Positions 25,501-35,278 of a stretch of DNA of 64,000 nt are shown here, one piece after another. Numbering within the stretch: the stretch's first letter is position 1; each line of letters begins with the position of its first letter. Both the position numbers and the translations under genes were made by a program. Below the pieces are notes generated by a model. It was not told where the DNA came from. It saw only the letters and a list, made by a program, of their open reading frames with translations, and searched no databases. This stretch comes from Pratylenchus scribneri (taxonomy: Eukaryota > Nematoda > Chromadorea > Rhabditida > Pratylenchidae), in contig JAQSEB010000230.1 of assembly GCA_030063045.1 (NCBI GenBank), positions 47,947-111,946 on the forward strand, in the 5' to 3' direction.

Positions 25501-28500
25501 TTGGGCATAAAAATTAGCTATAAATGATACAAAAACATTGATTTCTATATAATTTTTAGCCATAACTTGGCCGACAATTCGTTGGTTTAACTAAAAAAAT
25601 TAATTCTTTCGAATAAATTTTTAATTTATTTAATTATTAAAATTATGTTTTAATTTAACCCTCTTTGTCCGTCCGGGGTCATCTCCACAATAGATAAAGG
25701 GCTATGCAATTATGGGCATGTCCACAATTCTGCAATTATGGGCGTTTTCGACTATAATAAATCAGAAACCGGTTTTAGACCCCACAAATCTTATACCATT
25801 TTATAGATCTCATCGAAACGCATCCAATGATATATAATTTTCCATGGTTTGGTCAAAATTAAATGGTATTAAACCATTTTTCAAATTTTTGGTTTAAAAC
25901 TCTTTCATTTTGGTTCAAACCATAACAAATTATATACTAATCGATGCGTCTCGATGAGATCTACAAATTGGTATAAGGTTTGTTGAGTCTAAAACCGGTT
26001 TCTGACTTGTTATAAATCGAAAACCCTTATAATTGCAGAATTGTGGACATGCCCATATTTGCAGAATTGTGGAGATGACCTAGCACCCTCTTTGTCTCCC
26101 ATAAATATTCTGCTGGCATCGAATACCCTTCCTTCTTTCTTTTTGGTAAGATGCAAAGGAATAGGAGAGGCAGAATGTTAAATTTGGAAAAAAATTTGAT
26201 GCCTTTTTTCCCTTTATTCCATCCTCTGCCTGCTTCCCATAAACATTTCATTGGATGAACCACTCAATCCTATATATACGACTTGTAAAATTTTGCCTTC
26301 TGTTAATCAGTAGCTGTTGTCATCATTTGGCGGTTCTCTTGAGTGAATATGTTATGGTTATTAATTTAGGGAATTGATCTATGGAATACACCAATTACGA
26401 TTTAGTTAATTTCAGGAACCTCGGCATCTAGATTTCGTACAAGTTCGAGAATAGGCTCAATCGACTCGTCATGGTCGATTTAGTCTATGAAATTTCAATC
26501 ATAAACCGATTGAGCTTATTGTGAAAAGTTGAAATATAATTTAAACCCAAATCGGTTTAATTTTTGAAATCTCGGTTTCTAGGCAACTTAAAGACTCGAG
26601 AATAGGCTAATTCGACTCAGAATAGTCGATTTAGTCGATTGACTTCCAATAATTAATTCTTCCCTAAAAAATTGTTTCCATTTTGATTCCATTTTTAGAA
26701 TATTACTTTTAATCAGAGTATGAATCTTTAAAAAATAAAATTCCCTTGGAATCATGATTTATCATTAGACCAAATTGGCACAGAATATTAGGCAATGCAA
26801 ACAAATTATTCATATTTATTTGAGGCGAAAAACTGCTAAGCGACGGCCACAAAATTTTATATTGACTGTCGCCGTTTTCATCGACTCAGCCATGCAAACT
26901 TCAGTTGTACTAGCCACCTGCTGAAATTATTTCATTTTTTGCCATTTTACACAAAATCGTAAAAAGCACATCAACCATTTTGTGTGCGCGAGAATTGATT
27001 ATTTTGAGCAGGGAAAAATTTCTTGAAATAAAAAATTAAAAAACCCAACAGCATTAAAAAAGCTATCTATGTAATATTTTTCCGTTTATGACCAAAAGGA
27101 AATTGCGTGCTTATAATAAAATATCTCCCATTTATTCATTTACCTATTCTATATTGAATTGTTTGTTTTTTTGAATAATTATTATTTTCCTTTTGCTTGC
27201 CATTTCGGCATAATTGGCAGTTCCCTCCATTTTTGGTCAATTTTTTGTTTACAATTACATAAAGAACATAATACAAAAATTGGCCAAAATAGATAAAAAT
27301 AAATTATATTTACACAAAAATATTAATTCGGATATTTTAAATAGCATTTATGCATTATTTGTTTTCATTAATTTCTTCATAATTAATCCTTCATTTTGTT
27401 TGCCAAATTGATGAATGTATGACAAATTGATCTCCATTTATCATCATGTGATGACCTATTATCCGTCAATTGTACGGAGAGGGGATGGGAAGTGAAAATA
27501 TAGAATTAATTTATCTTAAAAACTTCCAAAAACTTGGCCAATTCTCTTCTAGTTATTCCCACTTTCCCTCAATATAAATTTTATGACCAACTAACTTTTA
27601 GGGCCAAAAAAGGATTGGGAAAATTGCATTGTTCTGGCCAATTTCACATTTTCTGCCATTTTTAGAGTGATGATCGACTTCATCAATCATCGAGTGCTGG
27701 AATTCTAAGGCAACAAGCAATGGCAGGTGGCAGCCTCTGCAATGAATGGCGAAAGGCCGGACATGGTTAAGGCAACAGGAAAATGAATTTGAACTGACAA
27801 TGACATCGGTGGATGGCCGAGCGAATAATCCATTTATGCCAGTCACTTCAAAACAAGTAAAAATCAAATTATACGAATGGAATATTTGCCACATTTTCCC
27901 AGCTATTTTTTGTCCTCAATGGCCATACCCATCGAGTCTATCAGGCATTTGTGAATTTCCTTAACAAAAATAAAAAATATTATGGGTTTTAGTTTCAAAT
28001 GGCTCATCAGTCGGAAATGGATTGCGCCAACGGGCACATAGCACATCTGTGCCTAAACAAAATAGCCTTTCCAAAACTTCCATTCCTTCAAATGATGCTC
28101 CAACAGCGGCTTCCACAACGAACACAACTGGTAATGCACATTTTTGGGTTATTTTGGGTGCATTGAGAACGAAATTCCGATTCGGGTCGACCACGATCGG
28201 CAATGGAAATGGAATTAAATGGCCCAGAAGATGAAAACGAAGACAAACCAATTTATAAGGAGGAAGAAAAGAATGATTTGGAAGAGGAAGGGGAAGAAGA
28301 GGATGAAGGGGATGAAAACAATTATCCGGAAGAACCACCAGAATTAAAATCAATGCGCAAATCGAGGAAAAATAAACAGGGGAAAAAGAAGGAAGAGGAA
28401 ATAATTGATAAGGAAGAGGAGGAAAGAATTGAAGTGAAGAATGAAGAAGAAGGGAAGGAAAATGAGGAAAAAATTGATGAAAATGAAGCATTGAATGAAG

Positions 28501-29090
28501 AATACCGTGAAATGTTGAGGCAAGTTTTCCAAGAAGATGAACCGAAAGAAACGGAGAGCAAATCCACGGGTGCCATGCAAATTGAAGTAATCCATCGAGA
28601 CGAGAATGGGGACATCATTTCGGGCGAATATTCGGATGAACTGGAACAAATATTGTATGGCCAAGCGGCCGTCAAAATTCAAAGTGCATGGAGAGGGTCA
28701 GTTAATTCTTTTTTACTGAACTATTAAATTAATATTTATTTGTTTTTATTTTAATAAAAGGCTGTGTTTATTTCAGCTCAGTTCGTAAAGAATTGAAACG
28801 AATTCTTTTTGCGGAACATCCAATTTATATTAACGGCGATGGATTGTCGAGTAGAAGAGGTGGCAAAAATACCCAAAATGACAATAATAATAACAATGCA
28901 TTGTACAAACCAAATGAAAGGCATCAGGTCATTGTGTCCCGGGTGAAAACACCAATGCTTGGCCATGTCAGTGAATTCATTTTTCATTAAATTTGAATAT
29001 TCTGCCTTCCAGAAAGTTCCAACAAAGAAGTCATCAATGCTTGATTCAGACCATGGCACTGAGTGGGCATTGGGAATTTTAGGGAATTAA
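10532..29090 (+). CDS. Sec14 (CRAL-TRIO)-spectrin-like-IQ motif protein, 862 aa
   Basis: Fourteen exons join without a phase conflict: 10532-10740, 11872-12114, 12395-12528, 12714-12896, 16548-16634, 17414-17664, 20387-20500, 22824-22940, 25221-25438, 27668-27765, 27993-28130, 28168-28696, 28777-28966 and 29013-29090 (2589 nt). Residues 1-256 are low-complexity with an Arg/Gln/Glu-rich helix (LEEELAAIERERRAERQ). Residues 257-446 look like the Sec14 domain of MCF2L, TRIO and SESTD1 (LLLTRFCFISG, IVVVDRRQDRWSSVRTV, IHLIFLLKPEG). Residues 447-520 are helical and spectrin-like. A Ser/Thr linker and a Glu/Lys-rich acidic stretch (about 605-740) precede an IQ motif, IQSAWRGSVRK (768-778), a calmodulin-type site. 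No DH-PH RhoGEF module is visible, so it resembles SESTD1 more than a Rho exchange factor. The start lies two bases after TTCTTAG, a possible trans-splice site. Least certain are the exon 10 boundaries and whether exons 1-4 belong to the same transcript. Confidence 0.78.
15520..15910 (+). promoter_or_regulatory. G+C-richer block, candidate internal promoter
   Basis: This block in the 3.65-kb fourth intron stands out by base composition and holds several CG dinucleotides (GCGCGAC, GCGCGCACGCG). Open frames on both strands here have no splice sites in a compatible phase. It lies 450-840 bp before the alternative first exon at 16362, so an internal promoter is a reasonable guess. A separate TATA-like word, CTATATAAAGAG, occurs at about 13483 in the same intron. 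Confidence 0.3.
16362..16488 (+). CDS. Alternative first exon of the Sec14-spectrin-IQ gene
   Basis: The ATG at 16362 is one base after an AG acceptor (AAATTAG), as expected for a trans-spliced nematode start. Forty-two codons (MNCKLSIPIMNELN...) run to a GTAAAA donor after 16488 in phase 1, exactly the phase needed by the exon at 16548. The resulting protein would be 648 residues and keep the Sec14, spectrin-like and IQ parts while replacing residues 1-256. The exon cannot be an internal exon after 12896, because that join would be out of phase and reach a stop at once. An independent short transcript, or a chance fit, are the alternatives. Confidence 0.6.
19345..19820. repeat. Direct repeat pair in intron 6
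   Basis: About 19355-19530 and 19670-19820 are diverged direct copies: both hold AATTTATGGAAAGCAACCAA, an AATTCATCGC segment, an AATTCAATC/AATCAAAATTC segment and an A-rich end. The copies are about 320 bp apart, within the intron between exons 6 and 7. Confidence 0.6.
20750..22823 (+). repeat. Tandem diverged copies of an intron-exon junction
   Basis: The whole intron before exon 8 is made of six or so copies of a 300-380-bp unit. Each carries CATAAATTTCAGCCAAATTTTG-like and GAGTCATCAAA words followed by a version of the exon 8 splice junction (GCAGATTTTGATTTATCA). Junction-like copies occur near 20995, 21175, 21515, 21808, 22148 and 22504; the true exon starts at 22824. The copy at 21808 also retains about 45 bases of the exon (CAAAACACGG.AGAATTGCAC). 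It has lost the AG and soon meets a stop. Confidence 0.75.
24395..24730 (+). other. Open frame of 111 codons inside intron 8, possible alternative exon
   Basis: The frame reads MSTISWLGGFTSLRGQ... and is Ser/Pro/His-rich, in a locally G+C-richer patch. An in-frame TAA precedes the ATG, so it can only be a first exon. A GTTCAAG donor after a Leu codon near 24669 would leave phase 0, which fits the exon at 25221. I cannot tell this from a chance frame; no conserved motif is visible. Confidence 0.25.
25659..26096. mobile_element. Fold-back element with 11-bp direct flanks, Mutator-like
   Basis: Nearly the whole element (25670-26085) is one imperfect palindrome with arms of about 200 bp. It starts at GGTCATCTCCACAAT and ends with ATTGTGGAGATGACC; inside, ACCGGTTTTAGAC and GATCTCATCGA occur on both arms. 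It is flanked by the direct repeat CCCTCTTTGTC at 25659-25669 and 26086-26096. Long inverted repeats with a 9-11-bp target duplication are typical of Mutator-like elements; this class is inferred. There is no coding frame. It lies in intron 9 of the Sec14-spectrin gene. Confidence 0.75.
26410..26645. repeat. Direct repeat of about 75 bp
   Basis: Segments at about 26412-26490 and 26566-26640 share CTCGG..TCTAG, TCGAGAATAGGCT, TCGACTC and GGTCGATTTAGTC or AGTCGATTTAGTC. They are two diverged direct copies about 155 bp apart in intron 9. Origin unknown. Confidence 0.5.
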
Positions 29091-29375
29091 AAGGAATATC
29101 ATAGAATCCAAAAACTAAATGAAGGCCAATTAATATTAGGATATTGGTATCATTATAATAATTAAAAATGGCTACTCCATTTTGGGGAAGTCAATTCTTA
29201 ATCAAAATTTTTTTAATGTACTTTTTATAGGAATGGCGGTGGTGACAAACAAACCAGCTGGGTGATGGGAAAAGAAGTTGATGGAAAATGAATATGATTG
29301 AAATTTGATGGGATCAGAATCGAAGGATAATACGGATATTGGATAAAACGATTTTTCGCATTTTATACGTGTCCT

Positions 29376-29474
29376 AATAAAAGCTCTGAAAAAGGAGAAG
29401 AATGGAAAAGGAATTGGCCATATAAAATTGTTGCAAAAATGATGGCCATATTTCCCAAAATATTAAACAATAAA
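29376..29474 (+). other. Polyadenylation signals of the Sec14-spectrin-IQ gene
   Basis: AATAAA occurs at 29376-29381 and 29469-29474, 286 and 379 bases after the stop codon, each followed by T/G-rich sequence. Either could set the 3' end of the transcript. Confidence 0.45.
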
Positions 29475-29815
29475 ATGTGTTAATTTAATATCCTTTCTCT
29501 TTCACTATATTATTTTCGGTTATTTTTGGGTTTCCTTTCATCTTTCCATGAATAAATAATGTCAAAATGAAAAATATTATCATAATTTAATGGAATGAAA
29601 TATTGCAATTATGCCAGACTTCTTCCCATTATTATTTAGATATCCTTTTCCTCTCCCCATTATTACATTTCAACAACATAATTTTCGCCAAAATAGGTGT
29701 AATTAAGTGCAAAATAGGCTGAATTAATTAAACCAAAATAGGCGAAATTATTTCATCTTATTTGTCAATTATTTTTTAATCATTTTTAATTTGTTTTCTA
29801 TCGCACTTCCTTGTT

Positions 29816-29989
29816 TTATTGGCTCAATTGTTTGTGGAACATATTGAATTGCTGAAGGAAATAGCCGATGGGCATTTTATCTGAATAGATCTGACACAGG
29901 CCTTTCTTCCCCATTTCATGTTCAAGTTTCTTCATATCCCCCTTGCGGTCGGTGTAAATCGAGATAATGTCGCGGTTTGGATTGGTCAT
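29816..29989 (-). CDS. Small 57-residue protein, unrecognised
   Basis: The frame begins MTNPNRDIISIYTDRKGDMK and ends QQFNMFHKQLSQ. Codon choice (many C/G third positions) is unlike random AT-rich DNA here, and the sequence reads as a soluble, mixed-charge protein without signal peptide or membrane segment. No acceptor lies between the upstream stop and the ATG, so this must be a first or only exon; an AG eight bases before the ATG (TTGAAG) could be a trans-splice site. A minimal upstream ATG-TAA precedes it directly. AATAAA overlaps the stop codon region (CCAATAAAAC on the minus strand). It is convergent with the Sec14-spectrin gene. I do not recognise the family; a fragment of a larger dead gene is possible. 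Confidence 0.45.
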   Translation of the reverse strand: MTNPNRDIISIYTDRKGDMKKLEHEMGKKGLCQIYSDKMPIGYFLQQFNMFHKQLSQ

Positions 29990-30185
29990 TTACATGTTCT
30001 TCAATATAGATTATCGAAAAAAGGCTTCGAAAATTGAGTCAATTAATGTATTTGCATTTTTTAATTTATTCACATTTTGATAATTTAGAAAATAAAAATT
30101 AATTTATTGTTGCGTTTATTTATTAATTTTTATTTTGGGCCAAAAATGCTGGGAAATTAATTTTATAATATCATTTTATATTATA

Positions 30186-30262
30186 TGAGCCTGAAATGTC
30201 CAAGCCCGAAATGTTGAGCCCGAATGTCGGTACCCGAAATGTCGGGCCCGATCTGTCGCGAT
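30186..30262. repeat. Short minisatellite of CCCGAAATGTCGG units
   Basis: About five tandem imperfect units of 14-16 bp based on AGCCCGAAATGTCGG are present. The unit is partly self-complementary (CCCGA/TCGGG). Confidence 0.6.
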
Positions 30263-30984
30263 GCACGGATTTTGGTTGGATATCCTACTTTTTGTAGCCA
30301 ATAATGAATTAAATAAATTATATTTTTTAAGGAATAATAATGGATTGTAATTTTGGCCCATTAATCAAATGCTTTTATTTTTTATATTCCCTGACTATCG
30401 AAATAGGTGCGGATTCTGAAAATATGCCGAAAATATGCGAATCGGAAATCATATGATGTAATCCAGATACACCCTTATTTTGAGCATAATTTTGAGAATT
30501 TAACATATTTTTGAATGACATGAATTATTTTATACTTTTTTTCGGTATTAAATAATTTTGGGAATTTATTCAAAAAAAAATGTAAAAAATGTTCAATTTT
30601 AATGGAAATAAAATTAATTAAAAATTTGTTATGAAAAATTAATCATTAATCCAAAGCCATGTTGCCCTTACTTTTTTATTTATGTGATTTTATTTTTATT
30701 ATATGAATTCTAGTTTCTTGAACAATTTTTTGTTAATTTAAGACATAAGCCTCTGGGGAAAATATTTTACGAAACTTAATCCAAAATGGCAAGAGTTCGA
30801 ACATCTTCTTTTAAAATGCCCATTTTTACTTTGACTGGCCCTTGAGATCAGCGTGTACTGTTTTTTGTTTGGGAATGGGAAGTATGATTTGAAAAACTAA
30901 AAAATATTTTATTATTTTAATTAAATAAATTTATTAAATAAGTTTTTGAGTAATTATTTTTTGCATCAAAAGTAATTTTTGAAT

Positions 30985-31275
30985 TCTAATAAATCAGAAA
31001 CCGGGTTTAGACCCTATAAACCCTATACCTATACCATTTTGTAGATCTCATCGAGACGCATCGATTGGTTATTGGTATATAGTTTGTCATCTGTCATGGT
31101 TATAGTTTGGTCAAAATTTAAAAGGTTTTAAACCATATTTAAGTTTTTGGTTTTAAATTCTTTAAATTTGAGCCAAAATCTGATAATTTATATATCATTC
31201 GATGCTGCTCGATGAGATCTAAAAAATTTATAAGGTTTCTAGGGTTTAAAACCGTGTTTCTGATTTATTAGAAGT
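30985..31275. mobile_element. Partial copy of the fold-back element of 25670-26085
   Basis: The core palindrome is shared: AATAAATCAGAAACCGG near 30990, GATCTCATCGAGACGCATCGA near 31042, and the complement GATGAGATCT near 31212 through TTCTGATTTATTAGAA at the end. The outer TIR (GGTCATCTCC) is missing, so this is a truncated or differently bounded family member. Confidence 0.7.
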
Positions 31276-31456
31276 CAAAAACTATTTTTAAAAATACAGT
31301 AGTATCCGTTTTATTCAAAAATAAATTACCTGTTCGAATGTGGTTGAAGCATTTGCAGAATAACTCAATGGGGTGGTAAAATAGCAGGTTTTGAGTGCCT
31401 GTGAATTTGAATAAAATTTTTTCGCAAAACAATTGATTAAAAATCCGGCCCATTTC

Positions 31457-31803
31457 ATTTGAATTTACTGTTTGGCGTAAAAATAAAAAGACCATTTTGG
31501 CCATTTTGACCATTTTAGCCATTTTAATTTTAGCAATTTTGACCAATTTAGCCAAATCAGCCACTGGTCAAAATGGTCAAATGGCTAAAATGGCTAAAAA
31601 TGATCAAAATGGTCTTTTCCTTTTTACGCCAAACAGTAAATTCAAATCGAACGGCCCCCAAAAAAGACCAAAAAGACCAATTTAGCCATTTTAGCCAATT
31701 GACAATTTTAGCCAGTGGCTTTCACTGGTTTTTCTGGTCTTTCCTTTTTTTCTCTGCCGTATCTTGACCAGTGGCAGACCAGAAAGACCATTTTTTCGGG
31801 GTC
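31457..31803. repeat. Two adjacent hairpin repeats rich in GGCCAAAAT/GACCATTTT words
   Basis: 31457-31647 is an inverted repeat with arms ATTTGAATTTACTGTTTGGC and its complement; the arms continue into alternating GACCATTTT and GCCATTTT words. 31655-31803 is a second hairpin based on AAAGACC and GGTCTTT words. Open frames here are low-complexity by-products. Confidence 0.6.
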
Positions 31804-32680
31804 TAATTACATACATTTTCAAAGAATTATTTATATAAAAAATTTTTTCAAATGATAAAAATAGTTCCTCAGCTGTTAGAATAACTCATTTACCTACCTT
31901 CTCGTCAGTTTTCTTTTGTAAATTCTTTATTTTTTCTAAAGTTTAATATTTTTTCTGCTGATGATTCTCCAATAATTTAACAAAAGTTATTTATTGAAAA
32001 TTGTTACTTTTATTCACAATTTATCTATATTTGTTTTCTATTAAAAAATGCATTCCCTATACAAAATAAATAAATTCCATTATAAAGAATACCATTTTTT
32101 ATAAATGTAATAATTTTTTTAGAGTTTAGACAACCTAATTTTACGAATAAATTTCTATATTATTTTCGACTGAAATGGATTTTAGAAACATCGAAAGGAA
32201 AAAAAGGAGGTGAATTAAAATAATTACAATAATATTTTTTAAATTGCAAAAAAAAAAAGACAATTCCGAACTTGGATTCTAATGGCATCGACACTCTTCA
32301 ATTAGCTTTGCTTGTAGGCGAAAAATGGCAATTTCGTGTGGAGATGAACAATGCTTTGGCAACATTGAATGAGAAAATTGCAAGAATTGAAAACTAATTT
32401 GGCACAAACATTGGCTACGGCACACCCTGATTGCCGCATGCCCAAATTTTGACATTTTGGTAATTGGTTCGGCACAAAAATTCGTGGTTTTGGAACGGTC
32501 AAAAAGCACTGTGCCTTCCATGGAAATTGCAGCCAAAGTGCGGGTCACCGAGGAGGAAAAAGGTTTGCATTTTACGCTGATTTACAAAAATAATAAAATT
32601 GTAAAAATAAAATAATCTTATTCAATTTTTTTTGCAGTCAATCAATGTGCCGTTACAATTTTCTGCTACGGCGCTCAATT

Positions 32681-33969
32681 CTTCAAACTAGGGTTAATTA
32701 TTCGTACGCGGAACGGTTACGCGGAACGGATAACCGCAAGGATTTTGGGCTAATTAATCGTTCTTTATCCGCACCTTGATTATCCGCATTATCCGTTAAC
32801 CGCACCCTGGGTAACCGCCTAACCGCAACCTTTTATAAAGCCATCATTTTAGGGAACAAATATTTTATTTTTTAAAGGGAATTCTCATATACATTTCAAA
32901 ATTTGTGTGGCATTTTGTTTTTATTTCTTTTTTTTGCACATAATTTATCTTAAGATTAAAAATGAATGATTTATTTTTTATTATTTTTTATTATGATACT
33001 TATTTTGGCCAATTTTAAAAATTTTATTAAACGAATTTCAAAAAAATGCCTTAATGGGCACGGAACGGTTATTAACCAGGGACGGGCGCCATGGCGTTTG
33101 GCGTTTTGCGTTTGGCGTTTTTGGCGTTATTTTTAGCCCTTTTTGGCGTTTTGCGTTTGGCGTAAAAATAGGAAAATTAACGCCAAAAAAACGCCAAAAT
33201 TGGATAATTTTTAATGCATGAAAGAGGGAAGTAATGGAAAAATAAGAGATTCTGTATGAAAATTTTTTTGCTACACGGCTATTTTTGGGCTAAATTTTCC
33301 ACTATTGGGGCCATTTTTGGACAATATTTTTCGCTGCCGCGGGCAAAATTTTACGAGGAGGGGAGGAAATGGTGGTTGTCTACCCTCCTTTTCGACTATG
33401 CTCGGCTTTCCAGATTCCAGCCCATTTCCCCATTTAATCCTGGTATTGTGACCCTAAATTCCTCTTAAGCCACTTTATTCCCCTTATCCGGTTTAATCCC
33501 GCGCAACACTTGGCCTAAGGCTTAGTCCACTTGCCTTCATCATGCTTCCTCTCCTCTTGGCCTACGCACAGCAATCTTTTAATTCTTGATGGAAAAATGG
33601 AAACAATTGAATAAAGAAAATTTAAATGATGGAAGACAGTTGAATTATGAAAATTTAAATTTCTGAATAAAATTTATTAAAATTTGAATTTTTGAAAAAA
33701 TTCATTTTTGGCGTTTGGCGTTTGGCGTTTTTGGCGTTATTTTTAGCCATTTTTTGGCGTTTTGCGTTTGGCGTAAAATTTTTTTTTTGAGATTTTGGCG
33801 TTTTGCGTTTGGCGTTCAACGACTTAGGCTTTGGCGCCCGTCCCTGTTATTAACCTCGGATAATTTTCGAAAATGGCCTAACCATTCCTTATCCGTGACC
33901 TGATTAACCGCACTAACCGTTAACCGCGTTTTCATTAACCGCCCACGGATAATTAGCCCTACTTCAAAT
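32681..33969. mobile_element. hAT-like non-autonomous element A, copy 1 (host of a nested insertion)
   Basis: The element spans 32689-33961 with inverted ends TAGGGTTAATTATTCG and the complement of TAGGGCTAATTATCCG. It is flanked by CTTCAAAC and CTTCAAAT, an 8-bp target duplication with one mismatch, as produced by hAT transposases. Without the nested 770-bp element and its duplicated site it is about 495 bp. The ends are rich in TTATCCGC/GCGGATAA and AACCGC words. There is no coding capacity. It lies in an exon of the broken gene. Confidence 0.8.
33069..33854. mobile_element. hAT-like non-autonomous element B nested in element A
   Basis: The element spans 33077-33846 (770 bp) with perfect 14-bp ends CAGGGACGGGCGCC and their complement, flanked by an exact 8-bp duplication TTATTAAC (33069-33076, 33847-33854). 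CAGGG ends with 8-bp duplications are the hAT hallmark. Both subterminal regions carry direct clusters of TTTGGCGTTTTGCG words (33090-33165 and 33710-33815). Element A copy 2 at 42789-43202 shows the unfilled site, confirming the insertion. Confidence 0.9.
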
Positions 33970-34189
33970 GCAAAACAATGATATTTCATAATTCATTTTA
34001 TTCAATTATTTTACTTTTTTGTGTCAGAATTTTAATTCCTTTTTTCTTCATGTATAATTTTTAAATTTTGTGATATGAAAAAAATTTTAATATACTATTT
34101 TTGTATTTAAAATATTAAAAATTAAACTTTACAGGAAAGAAAATTTGAAAATAAATTATTTAAATTAGCTGAGATTTGAGCCTCCGCCC

Positions 34190-34924
34190 CAGGCATGTGC
34201 ACGGCTACAATTTTTTCATAGCCGTAGCCGTTTTAGGCGTGGAATTTTATAGCCGTAGCCGCCCATAGCCGTGTGATTTTTTCAAATTTTATAGCCGCCC
34301 GCCCGCGGCTAGCCGCGGCTATAGCAGTATTTTCGAAAAAAATTTTTTCGACAAAAAAATAAAAAAAAATTAAATTTCTAACCAAATAATTTTCAATAAG
34401 AAAGTGATTTTTTCTAAAAGTGAATATACAAAATAACCTTTTCTAAGATAAAGATATATTTAATGTTTGCTATCTCAAAAAATTCAAAAATTTCATGTTT
34501 TAAATGTGTTATATTTATACTCAGTGCAATATTGTAAGCGTTATTTTTAACTCTAAAATAATTGTTGAAATTGTTATTTTTATTTTTTTATCTCATTTTT
34601 ATCACCTAACTTGATATATTTGAATGAACAATTCGACTTAAAAATTACGATCATAAGCATTTACAATCCAAAATGGCCCCTTTTAGAGAAAATATTAGAC
34701 AAAAAATGGCCCCGCAGGGAAAATTTGTCAATTTGTAACAAAAAAAAAGATTTAAAATTATGCAAAAATTTGGAAAATAAAAATAATTCATAATGGAAGG
34801 AATTTTCTACTTCTATAAAATTTGTACATGGCGGCTGCGGTTAACCGCTGCTATAGGGTTCATAGCCGTTAGCCGCCCGTAGCCGCGGCTAACTGCGGCT
34901 TAGCCGTAGCCGTGTGCATGCCTG
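34190..34924. mobile_element. Element with TIR CAGGCATGTGCACGGCTAC
   Basis: Left end CAGGCATGTGCACGGCTAC at 34190-34208 pairs with the right end at 34906-34924 with two mismatches. Both arms contain many AGCCGTAGCCG and AGCCGCGGCT words, close to palindromic. The 735-bp interior lacks coding capacity. No matching flanks were found, so the target duplication has decayed or the class is not hAT. Confidence 0.75.
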
Positions 34925-35278
34925 CTGTGAAATACAGACAGAATCATATATTTAAAAGATTTTTGAATTTAATAAATTTTTTATGTTGAAAATTGTTTTT
35001 TTTCTCTTCCATTTTTGTACTTTCTTCAATTGTTTTCGGGCGAGAATGAGGCAAGTTTTAAATGTTGAGTGAAAAAGGAATCGAAGTTACTAATTTAAGT
35101 ATAAATGTTTATATTTTATCAATCAAATGTTCATTTGACCAAAAAGGGACAATTATAGGGGAGAGGGGATTAACAGATCAAATCCACATTTATACTTCTT
35201 TCTTTACTGAATGATAACCGAACAGCAGCAGCAGCATTCAAGCATTCTAGCCTCCAATAAATAATTAGGATTATATTA

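Larger units (their letters stand above)
32263..33990 (+). pseudogene. Broken gene fragment, possibly RAB3GAP2 (rbg-2)-like N-terminus
   Basis: Coding-like sequence runs from about 32263 (PNLDSNGIDTLQLALLVGEK), shifts frame once near 32393 (a TAA follows IARIEN in the first frame), and continues to a GTTTGC donor after 32562 as WLRHTLIAAC then FDILVIGSAQKFVVLER. After a clean 75-nt intron ending TTTGCAG, the next exon starts at 32638 with VNQCAVTIFCYG. This exon is cut at 32688 by a hAT-like element and resumes after 33961. The second part loosely resembles the WLQN..LS..NDLMVIA segment at the N-terminus of RAB3GAP2, the non-catalytic Rab3 GAP subunit; that match is from memory and weak. One frameshift plus an insertion in an exon make it non-functional as it stands. 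Confidence 0.5.

Noticed and set aside
27746..27964. Frame with WLRQQENEFELTMTSVDG as an exon of the Sec14-spectrin gene
   Set aside because: It would need a 29-nt intron and leave phase 0, while the next exon (27993) needs phase 1. The model ending at 27765 with a GTTAAG donor fits both neighbours.
28350..28682. Long minus-strand frames opposite exon 12
   Set aside because: Antisense of the Glu/Lys-rich coding exon gives Ser/Phe-rich open frames; the plus strand has the splice sites and the IQ motif.
30186..30262. CRISPR-like array
   Set aside because: Units are directly adjacent without spacers, and the genome is eukaryotic; it is a minisatellite.
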